Shown: piece by piece, positions 45,404 through 57,647 of the stretch
How positions within the stretch are numbered: the stretch's first letter is position 1
Layout: every line of letters begins with the position of its first letter
Assembly (NCBI GenBank): GCA_003184365.1
Contig: NKYR01000043.1
Span: 186,001-250,000 of the forward strand
Direction: 5' to 3'
DNA: 64,000 bases
From: Evernia prunastri
Taxonomy: Eukaryota; Ascomycota; Lecanoromycetes; Lecanorales; Parmeliaceae
Made by a program: the position numbers and the translations under genes
The notes under the pieces: model-generated
What the model was told of the DNA's origin: nothing
The model's input: only the letters and a program-made list of their open reading frames with translations
Database searches by the model: none

Positions 45404-46479
45404 ATGCGTGCAATTCAAGTCAAAGAATACCTCCAAGTATGCGCCGCTCTCGGCCATCCATCATCTCCACCGCAATCGCTACTGACTAACCCATTCCCAA
45501 GGGCCCTCAAGACCTCACAGTCTCCTCCCTACCCAATCCCACACCCTCGCCCGACCAATATCTAATCGAGGTTCGCGCAACGGCAACCAACTTCTTCGAC
45601 CTCCTTCAAATACGGGGCAAATACCAGCACCAACCTCCTTTGCCATGGATCTCAGGTAGCGAGTTTTCCGGCGTCGTCCTCTCCACCCCTTCCTCCAATG
45701 CTTCGCCGGCTTTCAAAAAGGGAGACAGGGTCTTCGGTGCCGCCCAAGGCGGATATGCCACACACGTCTGCGCAACGGAGACGGCACTGAGGCCTGTACC
45801 AAAAGGATGGGGATTCGTCGACGCAGCAGGCCTGATGGTGACGGCGCCGACGAGTTACGGCGCCCTAGTCACAAGGGCGGGCGTCAAGAAGGGCGATTAC
45901 GTACTCGTCCATGCAGCGGCCGGAGGAGTTGGTTTAGCAGCTGTGCAAGTAGCTAAAGCTTTCGGCGCTACAGTAATAGCCACCGCGGGCTCAGCACGGA
46001 AACTTGAAGTTGCGAAAGGATTTGGAGCGGATCACGCGATCGATTACAACAAGAAGGGATGGGAGGAAGAGGTGAAGAAGTTGACGCCGAGAGGCAGAGG
46101 TGTGGACATCGTTTATGATCCTGTGGGGATGGTGAATACGAGTTTAAAGTGCACAGCGTGGAATGGACGGATCTTGGTGATTGGATTTGCGGCGGGGAAT
46201 ATTGAGAAGATTGCTATGAATAGGGTGTTGTTGAAGAATGTCAGTTTGGTGGGACTGCATTGGGGGATGTATGCAAAGGAAGAGTCAGGAACGGTCGAGG
46301 AGGTTTGGAAGGGCTTGTTTCGATTGATGGACGAGGGTAAATTCAGGGGCACCGTATATTCAGATCGGACGTTTTCTGGGTTGGAAAGTGTAGGCGAGGC
46401 GTTAGGGATGCTTGGAAGAAGGGAAACTTGGGGTAAGGTTGTGGTCTCCGTACCTCAAGATGAACAGAGCAAGTTGTAG
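45404..46479 (+). CDS. Zinc-free MDR quinone oxidoreductase (zeta-crystallin-like)
   Basis: Exons 45404-45436 and 45502-46479 give 336 aa. This is a medium-chain dehydrogenase/reductase of the NADPH:quinone oxidoreductase group: MRAIQVKEYLQGPQDLTVSS, VRATATNFFDLLQIRGKYQ, LPWISGSEFSGVV, the catalytic-domain GDRVFGAAQGGYAT, then the Rossmann nucleotide site VLVHAAAGGVGLAAVQVAKA followed by FGATVIATAGSARKLEVAK. GADHAIDYNK and GRGVDIVYDPVG complete the usual pattern. The zinc-binding cysteines of alcohol dehydrogenases are absent, as in this subgroup. No clear C-terminal peroxisomal signal is present (ends EQSKL, which weakly resembles a PTS1 of the SKL type and is worth checking). Cytosolic or peroxisomal NADPH-dependent reduction of quinones or enals is likely. 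Confidence 0.92.
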
Positions 46480-46652
46480 GAAGTCAAATCTTTGCGTAAT
46501 GCTGCAATCGGCCTCCATTGTCCGTGTTCCATACTTCTCTCCAGCAGCCCATGGTGGTGAAGCTTTGGAAGCTAGGAAAATCGGATGCACTCCCGAAGCG
46601 CTTTAATCTTTACGACCCTGACGTCCTTGCACCCGCACACCGAAGGTGCACT

Positions 46653-48916
46653 CTAAAGACTCTGTTTGCCCCTCGTCTCGATGGGGAATAAACACATGGC
46701 TACGAAAGCAGCGATGATCAACGACCCGGAAGCATAAATTGGTGCGTTTGGATTTACTCCCCCAGCATGGACCGCGACAATGGGGGCACATAGACCTGTG
46801 ATCCGATTGAAAAAAGATGCAATACCAGTCCCTGTGCCTCGGTTCGGGGCTGGGAAGACCTCAGGGGTATATGCATATAGGACTCCGTACATGATGTCTA
46901 TGTAAAAGTTATTCATTGTGTTACCTTCTCTGTGCATATGGTGGACGGAAAATGACGGAACATACTTTGGAAGAATGCTTCAAGACTGCTGAAAGTAAGC
47001 TGATAGTTGGAATCACTACTGATTGTGAAGCAAAATAGGAGGATTCCGGTTATCAGTGTGGAGACTGCAATGGTATACTTGCGGCCGATATATTTGACGT
47101 CGACAGTGTAGGCGGCAATGAACGATCCTGGGACACCAACGATCGAGGTAATAGCGTAGTTGCGGTACACGATGCTGTTGGGCGTAGGTGCTGTGTTTGC
47201 TTTCCCAGCGTTCTGAAAATATTGTGGGAGAAAAGCATTGAACAGAGGGTAACCCATGCCAATCGTTGCCCAGCAAAACCAGATGAGGCATGCTGCAATT
47301 CCACATCAGCCACACCTTTCCCAGGCTAGGAGCGGAAGTTGAGGCAGACGATCATTTTTGCTGCACTAATACGTACTCATGACTCCCAGACGCCTGGTTG
47401 CGAAAAGAGGCGCGATCCTGTCTTTCGAGAACTTGCCGAGAGTTCGCTTCACGATGTCTGCATGGGAGAGCTTGGTGTTATCAACCACTGCCGGATCACC
47501 GCCAATGGCATTCAGAACCTCAACTGAAAGCCACGTCTTGCGCTTGTTCTTGTATGCTAGTTCTTCTTCAGTTCAGATCTATGATAACATGGATGGATGC
47601 GCCTGACCTATCCCATGGACCGTTGCAACTGCCTCAGCCTGACGACCTTGCGAAAGAAGATATTTAGGCGATTCGAAGAGATGGAAGAAGAAGAATCGAG
47701 CCAGAAACATAGAGAAGATGATAGTCCCGACCGTGATATTGAGATATCTCCAGCCCCAATTGTCAGCTTTAGAGCAACAAGGCGGAGCTGAAACATCACA
47801 AGAGTCGAGGGTCGGACTACACGTGTAATTTGAGAGAAAACCCCAGGCGATGAGGGAGCCAATCAGTTGGCCAACAGGCCACCATACAGAGAGGAGAGTC
47901 AGTAAGCCTTGAGACGCGCTTGGAAGAAATTCCAGAAAAAGTGCCTATGAAGAAATCAGCACAGTCACCAAACCTCCAATAAAAAGCTATCACACCCCAT
48001 CGACAGGCAAATTCCCACCAATCCCAAATCCCAATCTGATTACTTCGGAGTCAGTATATAATTTTTAGGGTGGTTCTGGGCCAGGGGGCATGTCTCAGAA
48101 GCAATGATGGGTCGGGGAAAATGACTCACGCTGCATATAGACCGCTGGTGCCAACCCAGCTTGGGCCACCACCGACTGCAATACCAAATACGCCAGCAAG
48201 GAACAGGGTCGTGTTGAACGCTAAGCGTCGACCTACGAGATCCGCCCCAATGCCCCAAAAGGAGGCCCCTAGGCATAGTCCTACGAATAATGCGCAGGTG
48301 GTGTAGCGGACGTTGTTGGAGCTCACGCCAAACTCGGATGTCAACGATGGTAACGTAAGTGCAACTACCTGACGTGGGGGTCAATCTCAGCCACAAAGCT
48401 GTTGTTCTGACTCTCGGAGCGTACCTGAAGTACCATGCTGTGTAACCGTTCGGTTAGTATATATCTCAGATCCTCAGATTTAGGCGGGATCTTGAATTTA
48501 CTTGTCTGCTAGCCATCCAAAACCGCAGAGGACGAAGAGCTGCCACTGGTAGGATCCCATCCCAATATCCATGATGGCCTTATTGATGACTTTGGACTTT
48601 CGATCATAGGCGGTGTCATGGCCAGAAGCAGCAACATCTATAAAATCAGATTACCAGATATCTGCATTCGAGGTTAATTTCTCAGCGTACCCAGGTCTAT
48701 TTCTGCCCGAAGACCCTCTATGGTATTTGCACTGTAATCACCGCCGACATTGGCTTCATCCTCTTTATCATTCACGGGACCATCAGAGGAAATGCCCAGC
48801 TTGTTGTTGTGGTCTGCAACCACCGAAGCGTTCCGCGTTGCATGTGCTAATGGTACAAAGACATCGGGGAAATCGCTGACATCGTGCTTCTGAAATGGGT
48901 TCATAAAGATAGGCAT
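46653..48916 (-). CDS. MFS transporter, sugar-porter-like (nine exons)
   Basis: Nine exons (48916-48691, 48637-48502, 48437-48425, 48368-48130, 48035-47996, 47944-47608, 47556-47377, 47292-46966, 46897-46653) give 580 aa with exact phase throughout. Exon 3 is a 13-nt microexon (the NMVLQ of ADNMVLQ) and exon 5 is only 40 nt. Family landmarks: KAIMDIGMGSYQWQLFVLCG, FGWLADN, FVGLCLGASFWGIGADLVGR, GGGPSWVGTSGLYAALGFGI, GGNLPVDGALFLEFLPSASQ, LLSVWWPVGQLIGSLIAWGF, WGWRYLNITVG, FESPKYLLSQGRQAEAVATV, NIMYGVLYAYTPEVFPAPNR and a C-terminal RGKQSL. These fit a well-populated ascomycete MFS group whose substrates are mostly unknown. It is predicted plasma-membrane with 12 helices. It is convergent with the quinone oxidoreductase gene. 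Confidence 0.88.
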
Positions 48917-50743
48917 TGTGATGAGCAATCCAAGGTGATGTGATGAACTGTTTGTAGAGACTTCTGGGTTCCAAGGGTATGCCTCGATTCGAATATGGCT
49001 TCGGAAGGTAATGATACAGCGTAAGCGATGTGCAGCTTATAAGATTTGAAGGCGTTTGATAGGATTTGAATGGTCATGAATAGAGCATAACGCAGCTGAA
49101 TTGGCGCTTTTCGAGCTGCATTGCCTGCTAGACGATATATAGAATTCGGATCCGTGCTGCGGGCAGAGTGTGTTCGGTTTCGAGCAGAAAAATGTGAAGA
49201 GGTGCTCGAATAATATACTCGACTACTGCGGCAAAGAAAGGAAAAGAAGAAAAAGAAAAAGAAGGATAACCCCTCTTCCCCCGATGGCAGCTACTCTATT
49301 TGATCAGAAAGAAGGACTTGCATCTATTAGCTGGCACATGCCTCGGAACGCTGCTTCTCACGGGCTTATGATTGCCAAGTCATGTAGGTAGGCCGTTAGG
49401 TAATTGGCCGCCGTTAAGTTGGGACTGGAGTCTTGGGACTCTCCGACCCTGATGTCTTGGCAATTTCTCCCCTAAACTGCAAAGTAGAGTAATTTTGAAG
49501 CTCAATCACTCCTTGAAACTCCACTGTAAATTAATGCAATTGGCTTCAGAACTATAGGTCTGATTATTTAGAGCAAGTTATAATCCAAAAGTTCTGTGAT
49601 CAAGACTCTCGTCGCCAAGTTATGAAAGTTGATAGAAAAGACATTAATCGATTTTCGCGGGCTCTCATTGCAGTTTATTTTGGCGACCCCGAGAATGCCT
49701 CGTTACCCCCATCCATAAGACATTTCCAAGGCTTCACCCTTTGCTGCATACTGCGCACTGCGCTACGACCCCAGATCCATCACTCCACAAAATCCACAGT
49801 CATCTTGGGACGTCAGCGCCGTTGGAAAAGAGCAACCTGGTTCCAAATCCTTCAAATTGTACAATTCGGAAAGTTTGCAGCGAACGTAAGAGCAACAGAC
49901 GAACCCATGCTGAACGGTCCCCTTGGGACTCAAGACCCTCTGGTGCTTTCTTAGGCTTGCAACTCGTTGTCATTCTCTCTAGCCTGAGTAACAATTAGGC
50001 CACAGCTGAAACTTCTGGGCATTGTTCATCCTTGACTACCGCAAAAGCTCCACATCAAGTCTTCTGCAATCGCCGCTAGGACGAAGAGTTGTTGTTGAGC
50101 TGACGGCTGTGCTTTTACCTAGAGCATCCTTCCATGATACACGTGGATAATGGACCTTGGATTTGCCTTGGCGGAGCACTCGCGGTGGAATGTTTCGAAG
50201 GGAGACAACAATGCCCGAAGTATATCTCCTACATTTGGTGGCGCATGTAAGACTTTGAAGGCATTCTACGCCCGGACGTACGCTGTACAAGATATAAGTA
50301 TGAACATAAACAAACAAAGTGTCCGCAAATGTGCGCGAGGATGTAGAGTACAGCCATGAGCAGAAAAGCATTTCCTCTGTGATTGGATCGCAATAATGCT
50401 TAGTTAATAAAAGGCTCAGCCCTGCCGGGCTCTCACCAGATCGACCGCCGGCTCGAGACCGTTGGAGGCAGTGATGATGATTGCTCTTTCGTACTCGCTT
50501 GATGTGCTAATCATGCGAACCATCATCTTCTCTTCAGGAATGTGTCTGACAGGCAAAGCCGCATATATGAATGGTTATCTGCATTGAGGCAATCACTCTT
50601 CAAAGGAAATCAGTCTTTTCTCAAACGTCGATCTTGGTTTCAACAGATAAGGAATCTCACGGAACGCCACGGGAACAAAACGCAGCTGTCGCATTGAACA
50701 ACGATCACACCGGATTGTTAATAACTACCCACTACGACCTACG
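48917..50743. other. Intergenic, no gene recognised; purine tract near 49225-49260
   Basis: Divergent promoters of the MFS gene and the DUF7732-like gene lie in this 1.8 kb. Open frames of about 110 codons on both strands around 49620-50370 overlap each other and show no motif, so I leave them out. Confidence 0.45.
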
Positions 50744-51699
50744 ATGAAGCTCTTGCGAACAATTGCAATCGCATTGGCAGGAGCATTGATCGCCTCGTCC
50801 TTTTTAATACGTTCCACAAGATACTCCAGAGGAGCTATCTCACGCCGAGAGGCAGATCCAGAACCGCTACCTGCGCCACCGAGTGAACACTTTGATGAAG
50901 AGCTCCTGAGCTATCTTGAAAAGAGAAGAGGCGGCGGTGGTTCAAGTGGAGGTGGGGGACATTCATCATCTGGCTCGTCGAGTTCATCTTCAGGGAGCTC
51001 TGGTAGCTCTTCTGGATCATCAGGAGGAGCCAAATCTGGGGGCAGCAGCAGTGGCAGCAGTGGCAGCACGAGCGGCTCTCGTGGAACCACCAGGCAAGTG
51101 GCTTCGCAATGTCGGATAAATCACTCAAGCACTCATACTGACATCATTACAGCTCGTCCTCGTCAGTAAGTCCTTCGTATGGTGGCGGCAGGTACTATGC
51201 CGGCGGTGCCACATCATCGTACAGATCTGGAGGAAGATCACCCGGCGGAATCCTGCCATTCGCATTGGCCGGAGCAGCGCTTGGGATATTCCCTGGTCTC
51301 TGGCTCTACGGAGCTTACGCATATCCCTACAACCATGACTACAGCTTCCACAATCGCACCAACTCGTCGGAGCCGCAAGGGCAGAACGAGACGCTTCCTG
51401 TCACCTGTCTGTGCCAAATGTACAGCGCCTGCGGATGCGACAACAACACTAACACGAGCTACTTGGATTCGCTTGTGGGCAATGGGAGCGCCGCGGACGA
51501 GAATAGCACCCTGATTCACGTCGGGTTGGTGAATAACACCAAAACACTGATCATCAATGGAACTCTTCCGAATGGCACGAATGGAACGGATGACAGCAGT
51601 ACATCAACAAGTGGGGCTGCTGCAAGGCAAGACTTGCTTGAATATTCGGGTTTCTGGCTCGTCGGTGCTATCGTGGGAGCTACTGTTTGGCTGCTGTGA
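50744..51699 (+). CDS. Ser/Gly-rich surface protein of the DUF7732 type
   Basis: Two exons (50744-51093 and 51153-51699) give 298 aa. An N-terminal hydrophobic segment (LLRTIAIALAGALIASSFLI) acts as signal peptide or anchor. LLSYLEKRRGGGG and a long Ser/Gly-rich low-complexity region follow. The second exon encodes a hydrophobic turn (GGILPFALAGAALGIFPGLW), YAYPYNHDYSFHN, and the conserved cysteine motif PVTCLCQMYSACGCDNN, then many N-glycosylation sites (NNT, NGT, NNTK) and a hydrophobic C-terminus (FWLVGAIVGATVWLL) that could be a GPI signal. The intron is GC-AG: AG|GCAAGT, branch ACTGAC, TACAG. It restores the Ser-rich frame in phase. The family name is from memory. Function unknown; cell-surface location is inferred. 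Confidence 0.8.
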
Positions 51700-53833
51700 G
51701 GAGGTCAGGTGAAGGCCTTGCGATTACCCCACATGTGATGAATTGGAATCAATTTTACGAGTGGAAGTGGATTATTAAGCATGCATCTGACCGGCTTCTT
51801 CGTCATTAACCTGCAGCCAAGGGAACGGTGTCGGTATCGGATAATTTGTGGTCATGGCAAGCAGTGATTCAAAACCATCAGATTATCTATTATTGGAGCA
51901 CAGTCGATACTTAAAAAGTTTGAGATAGTACAACTGGTAAAGTAGTAGTACCCTTAACCTAAGTATCATGTCGGTTCAAATGCATGACATCGTGATTACG
52001 TGGGGAAAAGGATTCACACTTTCCTTCAGTGCATCTCCCGACGCGAGCAATGGCCCTTTTTTGAGACCTCTGAGTGGCAAGTCTGTTGAGCTGTGCTTTT
52101 TTTCCCAGTGATTGGTTGTCAGGCAATAGAACGCGATGAAACCATCTTCATACATGCGAGCCATGTAAAAACCACCTCTTCAACATCTTTCCCTTGCGCA
52201 GGAAAATCAATGTCGCTGTCCGCTGTCTCGGGCCTGTTTCGCGTCTGCACCCCTCAGGGTCATGCAGGATGCAGCCACCCAGCCTCCCTGACTTGACTCG
52301 CTTCTGCCCGTTTCAGGATCTGTACGCTCGACGACTTTTTGGTACCAAGGCTAGCCGAAGTTCGGTGGGGTGGGATAAAAAGTCTGAATTTCGGGAAAGG
52401 GTGGAGGGCTCGCTATTTTGAGCCTTTTCCTGTTAATTGAGTTGGCTGGGAGATCAGCCTCTTTCTCACGCCATGACTTTCCTGGAGGGAGATTGAGCCG
52501 AGGCGATGTGGTTCCGAGATACTTGACTTTGTTGGTCTCACCGATCAACGACGAGGAGGCTGGTCCCGTCTCTCAAAGAGAGACGATTGAGAAAAGTATC
52601 AATACCGTCCTGTTTAGCTTGCGGAGTCAGACGGGTTGGCTGGCGAGGCTGGGGGAAGATGGAGAAGACTGGACGGGCATTTCCTCCGGTGAATCTTTGA
52701 GTGCCACCACCAGAGAGGGTACATAGTAACCGTTGCGCTGACGACTCCTATCTTGAATTTACTGACAATCCTTGAAGCTCCTTACTCGTCTGAGCAAAGC
52801 GTAGATCTTCCTGCCCGGGGCTAATCGTCAAAAGATGTCCGTAAAGTATATAATTGCCATAAAGGAAGAAAGGGGGGGATGGAGGGTATCCAATCACAGG
52901 AGGGAGGGAGAGTCAAAAGCGGGGTGCATTGAGATGGTTGCCGGCCAAATGGTGAAATGGTGAAATACACCACAGGGATGGTGAGCTTCAAATTTATTAA
53001 GAGTACCTTGGCTTATTTTATTGTTCTCAAGGCAAATGTCAGGGGCAACACCATCAATCAATCTGTTCATCACTTTGATTACCGGTACATATTAACACTT
53101 CCTCTTCGCCCTTTGGACACTTGAGATAGGGGTACTGATATTATATTATGCTATGTATGCTATAATTGTCCGTTTTCTCTTTCCTTTTTCCTTTTTCCTT
53201 TTTTACTTCTTTCATCCTCATGCCTGTTTATAGTTGAGAGTGGTTGGTGGAAATTGAAATTTTGGGGGTGGACTTGTATGAATTGGGGGGGGATGGGGGG
53301 GAGGAGGTTGGGTACTAAAATGCTTGGTAGTGGCGGGTAGTGGTGGGTAATTGTGCCAGGCCAGTGTTTATTAGTGGTGTATTAGTGGCCCACATTGCAT
53401 CTTTAGCTCCGAATGGCTCAAGAGGATTACCCTAAACACCCTAAATCACCCAGTGCAACCAATCTGGACCGGTGGATGGAAGTGACTAGCAAGTTTTTTT
53501 CTTTCTCTTCTCTGCTTTTCCCGTGCCGCCGCTTTCCAGTATTTAATTATAAACAGCCCGCATTCCTCATCTTCTTCTTTTTCCTCCTCCTTTACTTTCA
53601 CTCTCACTCCACCACAGAAAAACAAAATTTCCTCCACATTTCACACTTTTTCTTCTTCATCAACAATCAACACAGTCGCTTCGGATCTATTTACGATCAA
53701 TACATTCGCTTCTTAAAAAGCAAAAAATAATAATACCACTTCTTCCGCTTCTTCTACATACTCACAACATCCTCATCAACCCTCCATCAAAAATCCTCAC
53801 TAAACTTCAATAATATCATCATCATCCTCTACA
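51700..53833. other. Long intergenic region with pyrimidine and G-rich tracts
   Basis: Contains a CTTTTTCC-type pyrimidine tract at about 53175-53215, G-runs at about 53285-53310, and the pyrimidine-rich leader of the PIR-repeat gene (53740-53833). An open frame near 52420-52726 has no ATG start and no family match. No gene called. Confidence 0.45.
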
Positions 53834-54337
53834 ATGCCTTCCATCAAGAACATCGTCCTCGCTTTGGCATTCACTGCCTCTGCTTTCTCCGCTCAGATCT
53901 CTGATGGGCAAATCCAGCAACCCACCACCCCGGTTGCCGTTGTCAAGCAGATCACCGACGGTCAGATCCAGCAGGCAACCTCCACCCCAGCCGTCGTCAC
54001 TCCCGCAGTGGTGAAGCAAATCACCGACGGTCAGCTCCAGCAGGTCACCTCGACCTCGACTCCAGTTGCCGTAGTTAAGCAGATCACCGACGGCCAGCTC
54101 CAGCAAGTCACCTCGACTCCAGTTGCCACCGTTTCTCCCGCAGTCAAGCAAATCACCGATGGCCAGATCCAGCAAGTCGCGTCCAGTGGAGCCCCAGTCG
54201 CTTCCGCCAACGCCACCAAGATCACCACCCCATCTGCTCCAGCTGCTACTTTCCACGGTGCTGCTTCTCTCATGAGCTACAGCATGGAGTTGGTCACCGT
54301 CGCCATCGGTGCCGCTGCCGTCTTCGCCATGCTATAA
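53834..54337 (+). CDS. PIR-repeat cell-wall protein with possible GPI signal
   Basis: This is an intronless frame of 167 aa with signal peptide MPSIKNIVLALAFTASAFSA. Five PIR-type repeats follow at roughly residues 20-125: QISDGQIQQ, QITDGQIQQ, QITDGQLQQ, QITDGQLQQ and QITDGQIQQ, separated by Thr/Val/Pro linkers. In yeast PIR proteins, a glutamine of the DGQ motif is cleaved/esterified to beta-1,3-glucan, giving an alkali-sensitive covalent wall linkage. The C-terminus (AASLMSYSMELVTVAIGAAA, VFAML) is hydrophobic and resembles a GPI-anchor signal, preceded by Ser/Ala/Asn residues suitable as an attachment site. The four-cysteine C-terminal domain of yeast Pir1-4 is absent. Likely two modes of wall attachment. 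Expression is probably strong, given the pyrimidine-rich leader and GCC/ACC codon preference. Confidence 0.88.
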   Translation: MPSIKNIVLALAFTASAFSAQISDGQIQQPTTPVAVVKQITDGQIQQATSTPAVVTPAVVKQITDGQLQQVTSTSTPVAVVKQITDGQLQQVTSTPVATVSPAVKQITDGQIQQVASSGAPVASANATKITTPSAPAATFHGAASLMSYSMELVTVAIGAAAVFAML

Positions 54338-55155
54338 ACAGCTCTCTCATCTTCGGTCCACAGATCATCAGCGTCACTCACGATCACGGGGTGGGAAGGC
54401 GAATGGATATGGAAATGGAAAGCTCGCGATTTCTCTTTCTTGATGCATATCGGTTGGGAAAAGGGAAGCTACGATTAATGGGGAGGAGAGGCATTCGATT
54501 CATGTAATTAGGCATCACAGGAGCGGAGCATCATTGTCATGGCAGTCCCTCAATAGCTTGCGACCAATCTTGCTCAGCACGACTCTTGCTTACAGTCAGC
54601 ATCCAGCATTGAGCATCGGATAGACTCTTAATATCAAGTAACAACTCTTACAACCCTTCCTTAATTCTTTGAGTAATTTGCAGTCGAGAAGCTTCACGAC
54701 CGACATTGAGCATTGATATTGCAATAGGCTAACAAAACTAAGTACTACGTACTTTGATTTCCCAATCATCTGCATCGTCGGAAACTTTCCGTTCCTGTCT
54801 CGCAGGATCATTGGGATTTTTCACTTGCCGCATCTCCCTTTACCTGCTTTGAATGTCCCATGTCCGTCAAAAGCTCGCTGTTCTTACCATTTCTCCATCA
54901 TCCTCTCCGGTTTTTCATGAGCTCAATGCCCACGGCGGTGACCTCCGATAGCGCTGGTGAACCCCACATTTAGCCATTACGCGATAGACATTTCACCAGT
55001 TCATGACTAGTATATAAGCAGCGCAAAAATGACTCCCACCACGAACTCAATGCTGTTCTCCCTCTTTTCTTCCTCTACACTGTCAGAAAGAGTCGTCTTC
55101 TACGGGAACAGTACTGCCAAGAACTTGGACGAGTTAGAACAATTGGCGAGAGTCG
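54338..55155. other. Intergenic, no gene recognised
   Basis: 3' flank of the PIR-repeat gene and promoter of the monocarboxylate-type transporter; a TATATAAG element lies at about 55011-55018, 140 bases before the transporter start. Confidence 0.5.
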
Positions 55156-56896
55156 ATGAGCCTACTGCAAAATGGAGAAGAGCTACTGGATGAAGGAATT
55201 TTTGCAAACGGACAGGATGGCCACATCAGAGCCACAGGTCAACAGCTAGGCCCCGATGGAGAGAAGGAGATCTCCAATCCTGTTACGTCCCGCTGCCAGG
55301 GTTTTACTGCCAATCTTCTCAATGAGAAGGGCGAGGAGCCAGGCACTGTAGCTGCTCTCCAGCATCCCTCTGTTGAAAGCACGGCGAATGCTACAGCCGC
55401 TCACGAAAAGGGCAATGGATTGAGCCGAATACCATCACAACAACTCTGTTCGGTTCCAGAGGACGACGGTCCAGCCCTCAATGTCTCCAATCGCCCCCCT
55501 CCAACTCCCACCGATGGGCCCATACCTAGCGAAAAGATTGGACCACAAGACCAAGCTGACGGGCACGCTTTTCCCGAAGGTGGGCTGCGTGCCTGGCTCG
55601 TCGTCCTTGGCTCCTTCAGCGGCATGACGGCCAGCTTTGGAATCCTCAATAGCGCGGGAACGTTTCAGGCGTACCTCAGCACGCACCAGTTGGCCCATGA
55701 ATCTCCCAGTGCTGTGGGCTGGATCTTCAGTCTCTACGCGTGCCTCACCTTCTTCTGCGGTGTACAGATCGGACCGGGTTTTGACGCATACGGTCCCCGG
55801 TGGTTGGTGTTTGCGGGTACTGTGTGCTTGTTTGGTGGAATGATGGGGGTAGCGGAGAGTACGAGTAAGTTGCTGGTTGCTTCTGCGTGTTCGTACGATG
55901 GCTGTCTTGCAGCTTTGTCTCCTACCGCACACCATCGCTGACACGTTCCTCCCTCCTTCAGAGCTCTGGCATTTCATCTTGACTTATTCCATCGTCTGCG
56001 GTGTGGGCTCCTCCCTAATCTTCACCCCGGCAATCGGCTCAATAGCACACTTCTTCTACAGACGCCGCGCTGCTGCTACAGGTCTCGCTACCACCGGCGG
56101 CAGTATGGGTGGGATCATATTTCCTTTGATGCTCCAGCGGCTTTTCCCCGAAGTGGGCTTTCAGTGGGCAACGCGAATCCTTGCGTTCCTCTTCCTCTTC
56201 CTCCTTTGTGTTGCCAACCTCCTCATACGCAGCCGCCTACAGCCATCAAAAGACAGCCATGTCGTTCAGAATATCTGGCCTGATTGGCGGATCTTCAAGA
56301 ACCGAGTCTTCGTTTTGACGACTGCTGGAGTCTTCTTTATCGAGTGGGCTCTGTTCATACCCCTTTCCTACATCTCGTCCTACGCTCTAGCCGAAGGCGT
56401 CTCGCCTACGTTCAGCTATCAACTACTCGCCATTCTAAATGCAGGCTCCTTCTTCGGCCGGTGGGCCCCGGGCTACATGGCAGACCTGTTCGGGCGTTTC
56501 AACACGATGATCATCACGGTGGCTCTGTGCTTCATCTCCGTCCTCGCCGTGTGGCTCACTTGCTCGCCGGGGGATGGCAGCAGAGGCATCGCCCAGCTCA
56601 TCATCTTCTGCGTCCTCTTCGGCTTCGCGTCAGGGAGCAACATCAGCCTCACGCCCGTCTGCGTGGGGCAGCTGTGCGGGACGGAAGTGTTTGGCAGGTG
56701 GTACGCGAGCTTGTACACCGTGGTCAGCTTCGGCTGCCTGACCGGCATACCCATCGCGGGCCAGCTGCTGGCCACGGACGGAGGCAAGTACACCGGCCTG
56801 ATCGGGTTCGTGGGAGCTTGTTACGGAGCCGGGCTGATGTGCTTCGTCTGGGCCCGGGTCCTGAAGGCCGGCTGGAGTCTGAGGAAGATATACTAA
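55156..56896 (+). CDS. MFS transporter, monocarboxylate-porter-like
   Basis: Exons 55156-55864 and 55962-56896 give 547 aa. After an unstructured N-terminal tail of about 135 residues the membrane part opens PEGGLRAWLVVLGSFSGMTA, SFGILNSAGTFQAYL. This D/E-G-G-x-x-A-W start is the MCT/SLC16-type signature in fungi. Then come SPSAVGWIFSLYACLTFFCG, GPGFDAYGPRWLVFAG, and across the intron LWHFILTYSIVCGVGSSLIF, FYRRRAAATGLATTGGSMGG, a charged loop, PTFSYQLLAILNAGSFFGRW and SLTPVCVGQLCGTEVFGRWY. Twelve helices are expected. Many fungal relatives carry carboxylates or secondary metabolites; substrate here is unknown. The intron (97 nt) has GTAAGT, branch GCTGAC and TTCAG and keeps phase. Confidence 0.92.
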
Positions 56897-57305
56897 AGAT
56901 ATATATAAATTGAAGTTAACGGCCCAGAAGCAGAGTGGCCACGGTAAAGCATTTTGGCAAGACCTTTCTGTTGGTTTACGGTCTTTTCGAACATTTATTT
57001 CACTTATCAGTCGTACTAGTCGAATCGACCATCGTTCCCCGTCAAGTTCCCCATCGTCTTAGATCACAATACGGAAGAGTTGCCTTCTTCACATCTCCCG
57101 CCTTCTCCATGACCCGACATCGAATCTCGGCAGGCGTGAGCCTTCCTTTAAACATCGTATGTATCCACGAATCTGGTCCTCTATCTCTACCGAAGAGACG
57201 AAATACTCCATTTGACAATTGTCTCGGCGACCGCCCTTGAGCTCTCCAGTGAATGACGGACATGGAATCCCCCCTCGTCACCCTTCTCCTGCCCAGAGGC
57301 AGCAG

Positions 57306-57335
57306 CATCCCATCCCATCCCATCCCATCCCATCC
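57306..57335 (+). repeat. (CATCC)n pentanucleotide array
   Basis: Six consecutive CATCC units in non-coding DNA. Confidence 0.9.
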
Positions 57336-57647
57336 ATTCATTCCACTTGCGTGGCAGATCGAATACTCATCTCTCAGCGCTACTTTCTCACCTCCCCTGC
57401 CTGACCAACTATCCAGCACGCTTTCAGCATACACTTTCTCTGCTCGAAGCCTCCTGTTTCTTCCTCAACGGTCCCGGTCGGACTACCAGTTGGGCCACTT
57501 GCTCTCGTTCATCTGCTCACCCTCGACAGCTTCTCCCTCCGTCCTTCCATCCCTCTCTCTCCCCCTCTCGTCCGCTTCTCCATTCCTCTCTCTCCCTCTC
57601 TCCCTCCCCACCTCTTTCCCTCCCTTCCTTCCATCCCAAATCTTCCA

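Noticed and set aside
49622..50371. Overlapping open frames of about 110 codons on both strands
   Set aside because: They overlap on opposite strands, have no motifs and no coherent splice extension. Treated as chance.
52418..52726. 102-codon open frame as a gene
   Set aside because: No ATG start, no acceptor that would extend it, no recognisable family.
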